A DNA stretch of 64,000 bases. Source: Ascarosepion bandense (taxonomy: Eukaryota; Mollusca; Cephalopoda; Sepiida; Sepiidae). The position numbers and the translations under genes were made by a program. The stretch lies in assembly GCA_037127315.1 (NCBI GenBank), contig JBBBDQ010001454.1:1336001-1400000 (forward strand), read 5' to 3'. Positions 10,005 to 22,051 of the stretch are shown here, piece after piece. How positions within the stretch are numbered: position 1 is the first letter of the stretch; each line of letters begins with the position of its first letter. The notes beneath the pieces were generated by a model that was given only the letters and a program-made list of their open reading frames with translations, searched no databases and had not been told where the DNA came from.

Positions 10005-10930
10005 TTTTAAAATTTTATCTCGAACAAGGCAGTAAAGCCACTAAGACGCAGGAGGTTACTGAATGTGAAATAATATAAGAATAAAAAAAAAACAATATAA
10101 AAAAGAGGGAAAACAATAAAAGTACAGGAATTACAAAAACAGAAGATAACGATTGATATTACATTTAATTTTTCGAAGATCAAAGTTAGCTGGAAAGCAA
10201 AAATCCGGATGAGAGTTCCACAAGCTAAAGAAAATAATGCTAGCATAGGCTATACGGTTATATCAAAGCCATTTTAAATGTAAAATGATGATACATTACC
10301 GCCAATCTAGTACTGCGTTTAAATCCATAAAATCTAGGTACTATAGAGGAAAGTTCATCAAAACAGTTGCCATGAAAGTACTTACAGAAAAGACACAGGG
10401 AAGCTACGTTACAATTGTAGGTAAGTGTCTGAAGCTGAGATGCCAGGTCAGAATCAATAACATTGCTGATACTTCTTTAGATTTTATTAATAATCTCTAA
10501 ATATGAAGCAGAAGTATTGGACAATATGTGATAGCAACATTCAAAGAATAGAGGAATAGTAGATTTATAAATATGTAAGATAAATTCTGCCGTGAAAAAT
10601 GGTCTAGCGCGACACCGGGAGACACATTTTCTAGCTGCAGACCTAACAATTATTTCAATATAATCTTTCCACTTGATGTTGGTGGAAAAACTTTAGCTCG
10701 AGAAGGTACAATGAGTCCAGGTACGATATAGGAAAGTTCATCGGAACAATTACCATGAAGGTATTTATAGAAAAGACACAGGGAAGCTACAATACGGCAG
10801 TGAGAAATTGACTGAAAGCGGGAAAACAGGCCAGAATCAATAACATTGCACATTTTTCTTTTGATTTTATCTAAATCCCCTACATGTATGGCAGGAGCAG
10901 TAGACAATAGCTGGCAGCCATATTGGCTTA
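10005..10930 (-). pseudogene. Jockey/BS-like LINE relic with tandemly repeated C-terminal segment
   Basis: Read from 10930 downward, a first C-terminal segment (CRIVASLCLFYKYLHGNCSD) ends near 10680. It is followed by text that normally lies upstream (a STNIKWKDYIE-like block), and then a second C-terminal segment down to about 10005 with an AT-rich 3' region. The same order and junction occur at 58400-59330. All frames are broken. Confidence 0.7.
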
Positions 10931-11420
10931 GGATTGGTTTCTTGGAAAATGAAAACCAAGGATTGATCTCTACAGCACAGATTAATCTTTACAAGCTTTA
11001 GAAATAAAACCTATCAAGTAATTTATAGCTTAAATTGTTGACTGGGGAAATTATGAAAGTGTACAACTCATTGTCAGGCGTTACACTAAGCTGGCACAAA
11101 AAGAGTAGAGACGGGGCGATGACAAATGCACCGTCAGAATACACTAGAGCAGAGAAGTAGCAAAAACATCCACCAACGTCAGTAGCCGAGAATGAGCAAA
11201 AGAAACTTGCGTAAGATACAACCATTTTTACTGAGATTGGTTTGGAGAGCAATAGCTCGGACATTACGTGAATGTGCCTTGATAGCTTTTCGGAAATTTG
11301 AGAAGGCAATAATACAGTCCGGGCTGGGAAAATCGGAAGAAAATGTACGAGGAAGCAGTTCAAGTTGTCTCTTTTGTGGTGGTTCACCCTAGACTATTCC
11401 CAGGAGTATCTCTGAATATC

Positions 11421-11520
11421 TCAAGACGACATGCGGATACCTGACTTCGGTGAAAGTGCGCAGATGGCATTGCTGCTTGGAACAGCTCATGCGCTCTAAA
11501 CTGTGGATAAGAACTGAAAT

Positions 11521-11566
<46 letters not shown>

Positions 11567-11640
11567 TATCGAATAACTGAGAGAAACTCAAATCAAACAA
11601 ATAAATATTCTTGTCTGTCTATATTTCTGACATGAGGTAT
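11421..11640 (+). repeat. Dispersed repeat X with (ATC)n
   Basis: It shares GGCATTGCTGCTTGGAA, GCTCATGCGCTCTA and the end GTCTATATTTCTGACATGAGG with 13390-13545. It contains (ATC)n at 11521-11563. It leads directly into the Penelope-motif repeat. The class is unknown. Confidence 0.6.
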
Positions 11641-12020
11641 TATAACTATTTAAACTATATGCATTGTTCAGACTGTTGTTCTCATATTTATTGATATATT
11701 CACGACGTTTTGACCGTTGTACACTCCGACCTTCATCAGGTGATATTAGTTGGAATTTCAAACCAAACCCTTCAAATTTTTGGAATCCTCAGTTTCTGTT
11801 AATTCCCTTAAGTAACTCATCTCTCCAAGGTTGAATTCACAATTCACAACTCTTTGTGTCAAATCACTTTTTGGGTCACTTCAACCAATGCTTATATTCA
11901 CTGGACCATGTGTCCTTGGGGAAATCAATGAGTGAATTGTTGGGACTTATAAATCCTGTGTCTCAATATCTATTTTGTTTTTACCAGAGCTCATATTAAA
12001 TTTTCTGTTATTGTTGTTTT
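11612..12020 (-). mobile_element. Penelope-motif repeat, one arm plus body
   Basis: The reverse complement holds CCTGATGAAGGTCGGAGTGT, then AAAACGTCGTG at 11700-11741. The flanking text (CAGTCTGAACAAT, CATGTCAGAAATATAGAC) and a body block (GAATTCACAATTCACAACTC-like, CAGAGCTCATATTAAATTTT) match the foldback element at 56225-56815. No inverted partner arm was found on the right, so this copy is partial. Confidence 0.6.
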
Positions 12021-12640
12021 CTCTAGTATTACTGGTTCCGATACTGCATTCATTTCTATGCTTGGCAGACTGAGGAGATATTTGTGGCCTGCAATGTGCG
12101 CTGATTCTTTAAGTCTTCGCATTTTCCAGTGATGTTGTTTATTTTAACCACTGAGTGTTGTGATCTCTCTTTGTCTCCATATAAGCTTAGCGATGCTTAA
12201 TTTTTCTATTTCTCTCGTGTTACGGTTTTATAGTGTTGTTGCTGTCTTTTCTTAAGAGACAGCAAATTTCTTCTTTATAGTTCTTGCCACAGCTGCACAA
12301 GATGGCTTGCTCACAGTTCGTAGCCCTGTTTTCGTCTATGCGTGGTCTTAGTCTGAAGAGACATCTGCGTGGTGTTGAATTACTCCTGCAAGTTGTTCTG
12401 ATGTTATATGGACTACAAATCTTCAGAATAGGCGGGGCCTGAAGACCATCAAAATACTAATGATAATAGGGACACTCGGTCTGGTCAAAAACGGGAAGGG
12501 GAAATACACTAACAATATAATATATAAATGAATAAAAATAGGACAAATATAATACGAGAAAAAACATTGACAACAAAATAAATTCGATTTTCTTGATATT
12601 CACAAAGTTCACCATAATTCTGTCTGATTTGGGGAAAAAA
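12021..12640. other. No gene assigned
   Basis: The minus strand has a short Cys-rich open stretch near 12220-12330 (CEQAILCSCGKNYKEEICC) that may be part of the adjoining Penelope-motif element. I could not assign it. The rest is featureless. Confidence 0.3.
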
Positions 12641-12945
12641 AAATAATATTGCATGACGCGCCTTGTATCAGGAAAAGACAGCTAAAGTTCCTGGGATATG
12701 TAATGAGAAAGGAGAGCTTGGGGAATCTGATACTCACAGGTCAGATAGAGAGAAAGAGAGCCGGAGGAAAGCAGCGTTAACATACTTGACGCGACTGAGC
12801 AAGTGGATGACAGAACGGGGTTTGGGTGGGGTAACAAGGGAAAGCGTGCTAAGAACTACCATTGATAAAGAAACGTTGAAAGCCATGATTGCCTACGTCC
12901 AGAAGGTACATGGCACACAGAAGAAGAAGATGTTCTGATTGACGT
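12641..12945 (+). pseudogene. RTE-like LINE, C-terminal end
   Basis: Frames give MRKESLGNLILTGQIE-type text, then YLTRLSKWMTERGLGG and a GHGT-like C-terminus (KVHGT) followed by a GAAGAAGAA tail. The same C-terminal block occurs at 19340-19675 and 30560-31150. Clade assignment (RTE versus a related clade) is uncertain. Confidence 0.7.
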
Positions 12946-13079
12946 TACGTTTTCGTTGTATATCGTCAAGTATTTTCAGGTGTTTTTTATTCTTATATTC
13001 GTCTGTCATTGTATGTCTTATATTATTTCATACGTACAGCGTTACTTTTAGCACATCCCTGCAGAATAAGATAATAATG

Positions 13080-13800
13080 ATTCTTCTTCTAGTTGTGGTG
13101 ACCCTTCGGGACGTGTGAAATCATGGTTCTCTACAACTTTCTGTCTTAACAATGTTTGATAGCAAATTTCTTCTAATCGCTGTTCTGCCAATTGTTTACA
13201 CATGCTCAATAGATTCTCTTGCCTTCAGCATGTCTTTTGAGTGCCAAATTTTCCAGTCTGTTTTTCCTCATTATTAATTCTATACATTTTACTTGTCTCA
13301 TTCTGATTCCAAGTATAACTGTCCTTTTTGTTCTCAGTTTCTCTTAAACTTGGTCGTTGCCCACATATTTAGTCTATATACGTATATATGTATACCTGAC
13401 ATCACTGGCATTGTTGCTTGGAAAAGCTTATGTGCTCTACGCTCTGGATAATCATCATCATCGAAATATCTAAGAACTAGAGAAAATCTCGAATCAAAAA
13501 ATAATAATAATTCTTATCTGTCTATATTTCTGAGTTGAGGTTGCTTCCTCTTCTTCATGTGTGAGCAGATTATCCAGCATTCGCTCTCTTATCGGCAGAT
13601 CAATATTACAGAACAGTCTAATACTCTTTTCTTTGTTTCTAACAAAATTTTCCCGTTTCTTAACACTTTGCCTAAATTTTCTACTACTATGCACATTCGT
13701 ATTTCTCCATCGCATTTTCTGTCCCTTGATAAAACATTGCCAAGATATTTGAATTGTTGTACTGGTTTGACTTTGGTGTCTGCAATTCATAGCTAGCATA
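13080..13800 (-). pseudogene. RTE-like LINE fragments interrupted by repeat X
   Basis: At 13800-13545 minus-strand frames give FKYLGNVLSRDRKCDGEIR and KILLETKKRVLDC, a post-RT region of the family. At 13340-13080 they give CKQLAEQRLEEI and a GAAGAAGAA tail, the C-terminus. The middle, 13390-13545, is a copy of repeat X. Confidence 0.6.
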
Positions 13801-14114
13801 CTATATTAATTAGTGCCGTCATCTATAAATGCAAAGCATACAAAATTTTAAAATCATCAATTTATTGGTCCTCAACCGAACAGAAGTGACAGGAAGTAAT
13901 ATAATAATTGATGCGTCAGCAAAATACGTACCTTACAAAGAAGCAATACAAATCAACCTGCTTATTTCTTTCACGGATTAATGGTTTTTAATGATAATAA
14001 CTCCGAATAATATTAAAAATCAAAGAAAACTTAATCATTAAAACTAATAGATGTAAAAAAACACGAGACGATATAAATAAGATTGTCCAGTGGGCAATTT
14101 ACAAAGTAGAATCA
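13801..14114. other. No gene recognised
   Basis: AT-rich sequence with no recognisable feature. Confidence 0.4.
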
Positions 14115-14320
14115 CAGTAGAGTAATGGATAGTAGCTCGAAACGAGGAGTTTAATTCACATACGGGATAAAGCTTTGAATACATCTCTTCTACCCCAAGT
14201 TATAGCCTTGGCTTGCAACCGGTCTACAAGAATGAAACTCTGAATTTAAACCCACTTTAAAGCATGACAAACTGGGTTATATAGCTTTGATTGACAACTA
14301 GTCTAGAAATCTCCAAGCGC
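14115..14320 (+). mobile_element. SINE-A, old fragments
   Basis: Two eroded pieces keep ATAGCCTTGGCTTGCAACCG, GTCTACAAGAATG and, again, TGGGTTATATAGCTTTGATT. They look like two overlapping or duplicated ancient copies. Confidence 0.45.
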
Positions 14321-14700
14321 TCTCTTCTAACATGCCTTGAGCTCAAAAAATTAACACGAGAATAATATCACATATTGCTGACTGATGATGACTGGACATG
14401 TAGATTCTTTAATTGGTGATATAGTAATTGTGGGTTCAATATTAAGAGTGTTTAATGTGCATTTATAGATAGAGAATAATAACTGAGCAGTAGTAAATAA
14501 GGACTAGACGAAATATCATTAGAATATAAATCCAATCTACCTCAGTTAATTAGATAACAGATGACATTCGAAAATCTTTTAAGGTTATTGGATTGACAAA
14601 CACCTGATGAAGGCTCAATGGCCAAAAACGAAGTCATCATTCTGATTAACCTTCCTCTTTGGTACCTTAACTTCATGAATTTAAGTACAGTACTAGATTT

Positions 14701-14945
14701 GTGTTGCGGTGCTGTGGATATCAGCTCGGAATGGGAAATCGGAGAGCCGAGTTCGAATCCCAGTCTCTTCTCCTTTCAGCTATGAGTTAAATAGCAATAC
14801 AGATTAGGTTATATAGGCTTGGTTGGCGACCAGTCTACCACAAAAAGTAATGGTAACCTACTGCGGGAAAATCTTTTGCCCAGTCAGTCATATCTTTTTC
14901 GAGACATGATCGCCGAAGCGTGTATCACGTGTGGCACTTAACTGA
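14701..14945 (+). mobile_element. SINE-A with internal deletion
   Basis: The head TGTTGCGGTGCTGTGGATAT, the B box GAGTTCGAATCCC and the full 3' part are present. About 60 bp after the B box are missing, including the CACTTACGCGCAAAT block. Confidence 0.85.
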
Positions 14946-14953
14946 CTTTCGGA

Positions 14954-15225
14954 CGTGTGTTGGAAGTGCGGTGGATAACGGCTCGGAACGAAAAATCAGA
15001 GAGCAGAGCTCGAATTCCAGTTGAATTCATTGCATTCTCTTACGCGCAAATATCCTCTTCTCCCTCCGGCTATGAGTTAAACAGCGGTACAGATTGGGTT
15101 ATATAGACTTGGTTGGCAACCATTGTACCGCAGAAAGTAATGGCAATCTACTACGGGAAAATCATGTTTAGTCAGTTATGTCTCTTTCGATACATAATGG
15201 CCCAAGCGTGTATCTGGTTAACTAG
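14954..15225 (+). mobile_element. SINE-A, next to the previous copy
   Basis: Starts 8 bp after the preceding SINE-A, in the same orientation. It contains GCTCGGAACGAAAAATCAGA, the CTCTTACGCGCAAAT block and the 3' part, with a small internal deletion. Confidence 0.85.
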
Positions 15226-15739
15226 AGTGTTAGCTAGGCCTCATTATTTCACTGCTTAAATTGTTAAATGCAACCGTAAGCTTGAAACCACAAGTTTCTT
15301 CTCTCGTACTTCTGAGGGATTCTCCAGGAGAATTCTTCCTATCAAAATATCATAGATATGAAAACAAATGCATTATCAATCAATCGTCGTCTTTTGTCTC
15401 TAATTCTGATCTTTCACCGTTCTTACTCCTAACTTCTCTATCCTCAATTATGTTTTCTCAGTTTCTTTCTTAAAGGTCAATCGTTATCATTCTCGTAATC
15501 TTCTTCTCCTATCACCGTCTACTTCACTCATGTCATACTTTATTCTTAATAAACCTTTTAACAGTAACCATCTATCTTTAGAGACTCTTTTACTAGACGT
15601 CAAAAATCAATATTAAATTATTTTTTAAACTTTATTAGTTGACTTCAGTTATGCCTGTTTGTCAAGCTTCGTACATGAAGTAAAAGATGATCTAATGTTG
15701 TCGCTAAAATGCTGCATCTACTGCGCAATGCAGTTTACT
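15226..15739. other. No gene recognised
   Basis: AT-rich sequence. The frame 15261-15473 is Ser-rich and lacks a recognisable domain. Confidence 0.4.
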
Positions 15740-16440
15740 GTGCGCGTTCATGGGTGCGGGTTGATAATGGACACAATGCAAAAAAATATTTTCGCAGATC
15801 TGAAGGCTTTTCACGAATCCGGTTTTATAGCATTGGAATAGATCTGAAATTCTCCTATGTTACCAGACGCTCTCTTGAAACTACGATGAGTAATAAAAAA
15901 AATTGTCTACAACTGATGTTAAATGACAATGTAAAGCTTGGTCTTCTAAGTCAAGGATGTGCGTTGTGGTCCAGTGTATTATCGGCTCGGAACGAGAAAC
16001 CGGGGAGCCGAGTTCAAATTCCAGTTGAATCCATTGTATTCATTTAAGCGCAAATACCCTTGGGAAAGGTATTAATCCGTCTCTTCCTTCCAGTTATGGG
16101 TTAAATAGCAGGGCAGATTGGGTTCTATAGCCTTGGTCGGCAACCAGTCTAGCGCAGAAAGCAATGGCAACCTACTGCGGGATAATCTTTTGCCCAGTCA
16201 GTCATGTCTCTTTCGAGACATGATCGCCCAAGCGTGTATCGCGTATGGCACTTAACTGACTTAACTGACTGACTTCTAAGTCAAACCGTTCCACACCGTT
16301 CCACACACACACACACACACACACACACATTTCTAAGGTGGCCAGCGAATCCCTGTTGCACAAACCTGCTCAGGAGATTTTTATTTCGACACCCACAGTA
16401 AGAACTTGTTGTTTATAGTACAACAATGCTGATCGGTCCT
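15740..16440 (+). repeat. Dispersed repeat Y, carrying a SINE-A insertion
   Basis: Bases 15740-15954 and 16273-16440 together match the reverse complement of 17640-18010. Shared text includes GGACACRATGCA, TTTTCGCAGATC, CACGAATCCGGTT, CTACGATGAGTAA, and AAACCTGCTCAGG after a CA-repeat zone. No coding function was recognised. Confidence 0.75.
15955..16272 (+). mobile_element. SINE-A, full length, with 12-bp target duplication
   Basis: A complete 318-bp copy flanked by a perfect direct repeat, CTTCTAAGTCAA, at 15943-15954 and 16273-16284. The head has an A-box-like TGGTCCAGTG and a B-box-like GAGTTCAAATTCC, so it is tRNA-derived. The 3' end is CACTTAACTGACTTAACTGA. The unoccupied site is visible in repeat Y on the other strand near 17800-17815. 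Confidence 0.95.
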
Positions 16441-17236
16441 TAGCTTCGGGTAATGAGCGCATAATCTTCCCTAATCAGCAGTTTGAACAAGGCCAATACA
16501 CTTCCTTACGGCAGTTTGTGACTTCTCGCTAGCACAATCGTCGACAACTTGCGAACAATTCCGTTTGTCCAATTTCACTTTTAACGCTAGGGTCAACTCG
16601 AGGCATGGTTGTCAGCGACTTCAAACAGTGCGGCATACTTGAGTGACGAAGTCACCACCTCGAATTAGAGACGCTAAAACATTACTTTTAAAATTCTTTC
16701 CTCCTTCTTACCACAACTTGATGAATTTTAGCGATTAGCAACTAGGTTTCACGATTTTACTGTTGGACTAGCTAGATGTAACTGTAGGTTCTAATTTAAT
16801 AGTATTTTTTCTTGCCAGTTGGAATCAATTCCGGTTTCTTATTTCCCTGCCACCTCTAACTTCAAATATTTAAATTCAACACCCATCACCATTTGTCTTC
16901 CTGAAACCTGTACTTTTTTGTTTTTTTTGCATTCTTTTTTTACTCCAACTAACACATTGCATGGGGTGAAATGATTAATAACGGGAAAGCCTCTTTGGCC
17001 GTCCCTCCTATTAAGATTAATTCTAAGTAGCACAAGGACCTGAGTTCTATGTACAGATTGAAGTTTGAATACAATACATCACTATGATAATCTCTTAGAC
17101 TAATTCGTTACTATTCGGCAGGCTCCCTTTCTTGAATTACATTAAAGAATCATCTACCAAGCATAGCAGTTATTTCATAAACTTAGCTTATTTAATGGTC
17201 ACAAGTATGGGTGACCCAGTGAAACTCGAAGCCATT
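16441..17236. other. No gene recognised
   Basis: Mixed-composition sequence without recognisable elements. Short frames on the minus strand (16839-17033) have no domain. Confidence 0.4.
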
Positions 17237-17549
17237 CAGTCAGTCAGTTAAGTGCCATACGTGTTACACGCTTTAGGCGATCATATCTCGAAAGAGACAT
17301 GACTGACTGGGCAGAAGATTATCCCGCAGTAGGTTGCCATTGCTTTCTGCGGTAGACTGGTTGCCAGCCAAGGCTATAGAACCCAATCTGTTCTATTATT
17401 TAACCCATAACTGGAGGGAAGAGACATATTAATACCTTTCACAAGCTTATTTGTGCGTAAGTGAATGCAAGGAATTTCACTAGAATTCGAACTCGGCTCC
17501 CCAATTTGTCGTTCCGAATCGATATCCACTGCACCACAATGCACATCCT
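17237..17549 (-). mobile_element. SINE-A, near full length
   Basis: Reverse complement contains the head, the B-box region GAGTTCGAATTC, CACTTACGCACAAATA, TTAATATGTCTCTTCCCTCC, CTATAGCCTTGGCTGGCAAC and the 3' end. Internally complete. Confidence 0.9.
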
Positions 17550-17639
17550 GCACCACAACGCAAGTCAGTATTAATTGTTAAGGGAATTAACTCGTTAGAT
17601 CGATCAAGGTAGATTATGCCCTAATCACCAGAAGCTAAG

Positions 17640-18010
17640 GACTGTTCAGCATAGTTGCACAAGTTGTTACTGCGGGTATCGAAACACGAATGTACCTGAG
17701 CAGGTTTCTGTAACGAGGATTACCTAGCCTCCTTAGAAATATTTGCGTGTGTGTGTATATATATATATAGGTGTGTGAGTATGTGTGTGCGAGTGTGCAA
17801 CGGTTTGACGTAGATAATGAAGCTTCACATTGTGATTTAACATTGATTACAGGAAATTTTTTACTCATCGTAGTTGCAAGCAAACGTCCGGTAACTGGTG
17901 GGAATTCCCGTTCTATTCCAGTGCTCTGAACCGGATTCATGGAAAGTTTTCGGATCTGCGAAAAAATGTTTATTTTGCGTAGCATGCATCGTGTCCGTTA
18001 TCGACCCGCA
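17640..18010 (-). repeat. Dispersed repeat Y, copy without SINE
   Basis: Inverted counterpart of 15740-16440. It includes a TG/TA microsatellite zone (17744-17800) at the place where the other copy has (CA)n. At 17800-17815 the text TATCTACGTCAAACCG corresponds to the site where the SINE-A inserted in the other copy. Confidence 0.75.
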
Positions 18011-18237
18011 CCAAATAAAGCAAACCCAGGTCAAATCGTCCCATGTGTGTAAATCAAATTTAAATTGTCATTTCTTTTGAAATGAAATCTAGATATTTTT
18101 TCAGTAAGTAATAGTCATATAACGCGCCACTAATAAATACAGTTCATTAAATACTTGGTGTGTACTTCAATACTATTCTTAGATCATTAAATAAACAACA
18201 TGGGCCCTGAATAAAGAAGATTCATAGCGTTATAAAA

Positions 18238-18592
18238 AAAAATCTTCTTCCTCTTTTTCTTTTTCTTCTTTTTTCTTCTTCGTTCGCTTCTTTTTCTTTT
18301 TTCTTTCCTTCTTCTTCTTTCTTTCTCTTTTTTCTTCTTCCTCTTCTTTTCTTCTTCTTTTCCTCTTCTTTTTTCTTCTTTTTCATCTTCTTCCTCTTCT
18401 TCTTATTTTTTCTTCCTCTTCTTTTTCTTCTTCATCTTCATTTTCTTCTTTTTCTTTTCTTCCTCCTTTTCTTTTCCTCTTCTTTTCTTCTTACTCTACT
18501 TCTTCTTCTTCTCCTTTTCTTCTTCCTCTTCTTCTTCCCCTTCTTCTTCTTCTTCTTCTTCTTCTTCTTCTTCTTCTTCTTCTTCTTTCTCA
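18238..18592. repeat. (TTC)n pyrimidine tract
   Basis: 355 bp of interrupted TTC/CTT repeats, pure at 18540-18590. It is the complementary composition to the (GAA)n tract at 6930-7400. Confidence 0.95.
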
Positions 18593-19089
18593 CACTGTAA
18601 GAAGGTTTTAGCAGCTTGTTTCTTTTTTTTGCGGTTGATCAACCGTTTGTAGATTATTCAAACCCAGAAAATATTTTTACATTGTAAGAATGTTATGGCG
18701 TGTTGGAGGTAGATATTAATATTTATATTCTAAATAAATTCAAGTAAGCTTACATTATACAATAATATCTTTTAAGAACAAAATTTAAATGATTTACACC
18801 ATAACTTAATGTTTTGAAAAACAAATAATATATGAAAATAAATAAATAACTTTTGTCTCCAGACTGGATTTCAGAATCTGCGAAACTCCGAGTAACGAAA
18901 AATAAACATTTTATTTCTTATTCTTATTGATGCTCTAACTCTTGCTATTGAGCACTCTAATCAGATGGTTAGATTTTTTAGCGACATATCAGCCACTATG
19001 GGTTATTTAATGCCGAAATCTAACTATTTTGTATGCAGTTTTTGTTTTTGAGATAATAATTGTTTTAGTGATACAACTTTGACTAATTC
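18593..19089. other. No gene recognised
   Basis: AT-rich, with no repeat family or exon that I can identify. Confidence 0.4.
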
Positions 19090-19245
19090 TTAATAGTTAA
19101 TCCATAGCCGGGGGACGAAAAGGTAGCTTCATACCTTTCCCGAGGCTATTTGTGCCTAAGTGAAGATAACCAACTCAACTGGAACGGGAACTCAGTTCTC
19201 CGATTAGCAATTCTGAACCCACTACACCCCCGTCCCCGCATATCC
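19090..19245 (-). mobile_element. SINE-A 5' fragment
   Basis: Reverse complement retains the head and the CACTTAGGCACAAATAGCC block up to CATAGCCGG..., but lacks the 3' half. Confidence 0.6.
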
Positions 19246-19339
19246 AACCTGACAGTACCTGATATTCACAAGCGGTCACTCATCGAGTTACTGACTAGGA
19301 TCAACATTGCATAACTTCGGTGATTGTACGAGACCGGTG

Positions 19340-19675
19340 TTTTCACGTGATGTAGCGACATGCCTGCAAGGATGTTTTAAAGGAAATGGAAACGAAGGAC
19401 CTTTTTACTTTGGATCAGATACAGTTGAAATTTCTGGCAGACATAATAAAGAGAAGGGGCTTATATAATCTGACACTCACAGGACATAATAAAAGCAAGA
19501 AAGACAGACGAAAACTGTTGGTAACACATTTAAACAGCTTGCGTAAATATTTGGCAGAACAAGACTGGAGGACAGGGAGGAGACAAACATTTCTTAAAGC
19601 TATGAGGGATAGGAAGAAGTGGAGAAACATTAATGCCAACGTTGTGAATAGACACAGCTCATAAAAAGAAAGAAT
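19340..19675 (+). pseudogene. RTE-like LINE, C-terminal end
   Basis: The frame 19386-19664 is uninterrupted: IQLKFLADIIKRRGLYNLTL, TGH, LNSLRKYLAEQDWR, and a C-terminus at the place of the usual GHGT. It matches the copies at 12641 and 30560. 5'-truncated, so non-functional. Confidence 0.75.
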
Positions 19676-19811
19676 ATGTATAGTAAATATATTCCTATGT
19701 TTTTCTCAATCTGAAAAAGATTGATCGTGATACACATGCAGAAACCTGCTCAGGTACATTTTTTAATAGTTTCATACTATGACAGACGATAATCCGACTG
19801 AGATGTAGTGG

Positions 19812-20116
19812 ATTCAGTTAAGTGCCATACGTGATACAGGCTTAGATGATCATGTCTCGAAAGAAACATGACTGACTGGGCAGAAGATTATCCCGCAGTA
19901 GGCTGCCATTACTTTCTGCGATAGACTAGTTGCCAGCCAAGATTATAGAACACAAACTGTTCTGTTATTTAACCCATAACTGGAGGGATGTGGCGAATGA
20001 ATACCTTTTCCAAGGGTATTTGTGCGTAAGTGAATGCAAGGGATTCAACTGGAATTCAAACTCGGCACCCCGATTTGCCTTCCGAGTCGATATCCACTGC
20101 ACCACAATGCACATCC
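19812..20116 (-). mobile_element. SINE-A, near full length
   Basis: Reverse complement shows the complete order from head to 3' end. It has a damaged B box (one base missing near 20084) and GTATTCATTCGCCACATCCC in place of the consensus. Confidence 0.9.
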
Positions 20117-20189
20117 GGCAATGGGTTATTGGGAGTAAAAAGAGAATGAAAATACTAATGAGGTGAAAAGACATTGACATAACATAATT

Positions 20190-20610
20190 TTGTTTCATCT
20201 ATCTAATTCAACAGTAAAACAATGGGACCTAATTGCCAATCTAGTAGTACGCTTAAATTTATGCAGTTGTTATACCAAGGAAGAAAATTTAGAACAACTG
20301 GCATGGAAATTTTTAATACAAAAGACAGAGAGAAGTCACGTCACGGCGTTGGGAAAGCGACTGAAGTCTAGATTCCAGGTAAGAATCGATAATATTAAAT
20401 ATATGGATTTTGTCAAGAATCTCTAGATATGTACTAGGAGCACCAAATCAGATATGGCAACAATAATGCAAGGGGAATAGTAGATTTATAAACGTGTAAG
20501 TGGAATTCTGACGAGAAAAACTGACTGGCATAGTACAGGGAACTAATTTTCCTAGCAAGTAAATCAATCAATTGATTCAGTATAAGAGAATGTGAGACCA
20601 AGAAAACCTG
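20190..20610 (-). pseudogene. Jockey/BS-like LINE fragment
   Basis: Matches the C-terminal zone of 10005-10930 and 58400-59330 (IYKSTI region, then the FYKYLHG region) on the minus strand. It ends near the same junction text (TGATTCAGTATAAG) but lacks the second unit. Confidence 0.6.
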
Positions 20611-21244
20611 TTCTTCTTGAAGTTAGAATCGGCCATGCTGATGGAAAACAGTTCATGAGAATACAATGCAGAACTGATAATCTAACTTCTCCCATACCTT
20701 GACTTATTTTACAAAAGCTATCGATATCTATAATCCAAAACGAGAAAATAATTTGGGCAGCAAACGTTCCCGTCACGTGGTTAAGAATTAAACTGTCAAC
20801 TGTGACTGACCACGAATAAGTACTTATTAACATGTGAAAATAAAAATATATCTTTATCAATGTAGGTTTTAGATTTTTCGCGTAAATTTAAAATTATATA
20901 TGTAAGCTTTTGTCAAATAATCGTCAAGTAAGGTAAAGGATTATCCTGTTTGATCCATATACTTTTTTAAGAATCAAATTCATGCAATCGAAGTTTGGTT
21001 CTTAAAGAAGCTATAAAAACATCCTAAATTTAAAATTTATTTTCCATTAAGCATGCATTTAAAAGGAGTTAAAAAAGCGGAAAAATGAGCCACGCTATCA
21101 ACATATTAGTTTTAATTATGACTTTGAAAATCAATATTAAAATTACTGGCTTTTACCTTCGTTTTATCATTTGCTTCTTGAGGCGAAAGAAAATTAGTTT
21201 CACTATCGTGCTGCTGGTCTTCTAAAGCCTACACTTCCTTTCAC

Positions 21245-21245
<1 letters not shown>
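20611..21245. other. No gene recognised
   Basis: AT-rich, no recognisable element. Confidence 0.4.

Positions 21246-21307
<62 letters not shown>
21246..21307. repeat. (ATCT)n microsatellite
   Basis: About 15 tandem ATCT units. Confidence 0.95.
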
Positions 21308-21770
21308 CTAGCATGATGTAATAATTCTAATATGTATTTATTTTACTGAATTTTGATTGTACATCTTTACATTTTCGATACGTATGATTAATGTTTACCA
21401 TTAAGGGAGAGTTTACGAATGTAAACTTTTTCGCTACGTAATTTAGCTTCATTAGAAATTTTGGGAAGTGAAATAACGTGGCGTTTTAGATTTTTAATTC
21501 TCTGTTGTTTTGACTTCATTGCTTGTGTAGACGCCTCGTGTTTATTTTATAGAGTTTGTACATATGAAGACATTTACCCACCTCTCTCAAAGTGATAAGA
21601 TTTTACACAAGGTTGGTTTCCTGTAGAATGTGCGTACACGTAATTATGGGCGTTAGTGCTTACGAAGTGTATTTATCTATTTTTTGTGAGAAAGTGTGGT
21701 GCACTATGTTGTCTGCGTGTACTTGATTCTTTAATTGTTAGACTAATTTGAGTGTGGATTAAAAATGGTT
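21308..21770. other. No gene recognised
   Basis: No recognisable repeat or exon. Confidence 0.4.
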
Positions 21771-21774
21771 AATG

Positions 21775-21970
21775 TGTTTTAATTTCATGATAAAAAAAGG
21801 ATCTGCAATGTAATCGGTCTTGACTTGGTATCTCGGCTTTAGCCGCTTTTTCACCGACATGACGTCGCTTCCCTTCGTACAAATATTTACATGGCTCTGA
21901 CAAGCTTCTTGTTTCTCTGGTGCCCCGACCACATGAATACTACTAGATTGGCAATTAAGTATCATTCTTT
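21775..21970 (+). pseudogene. Jockey/BS-like LINE fragment
   Basis: Plus-strand frames give RICNVIGLDLVSRL and FHRHDVASL, the family text just before the C-terminus. Frameshifted and truncated at both sides. Confidence 0.65.
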
Positions 21971-22051
21971 AAATTAGATACAACAAAACTATGATATTTT
22001 AATGTCCTTTCACATTACTAGTATTTAAATTCTCTTTTACTTTCAGAATGT

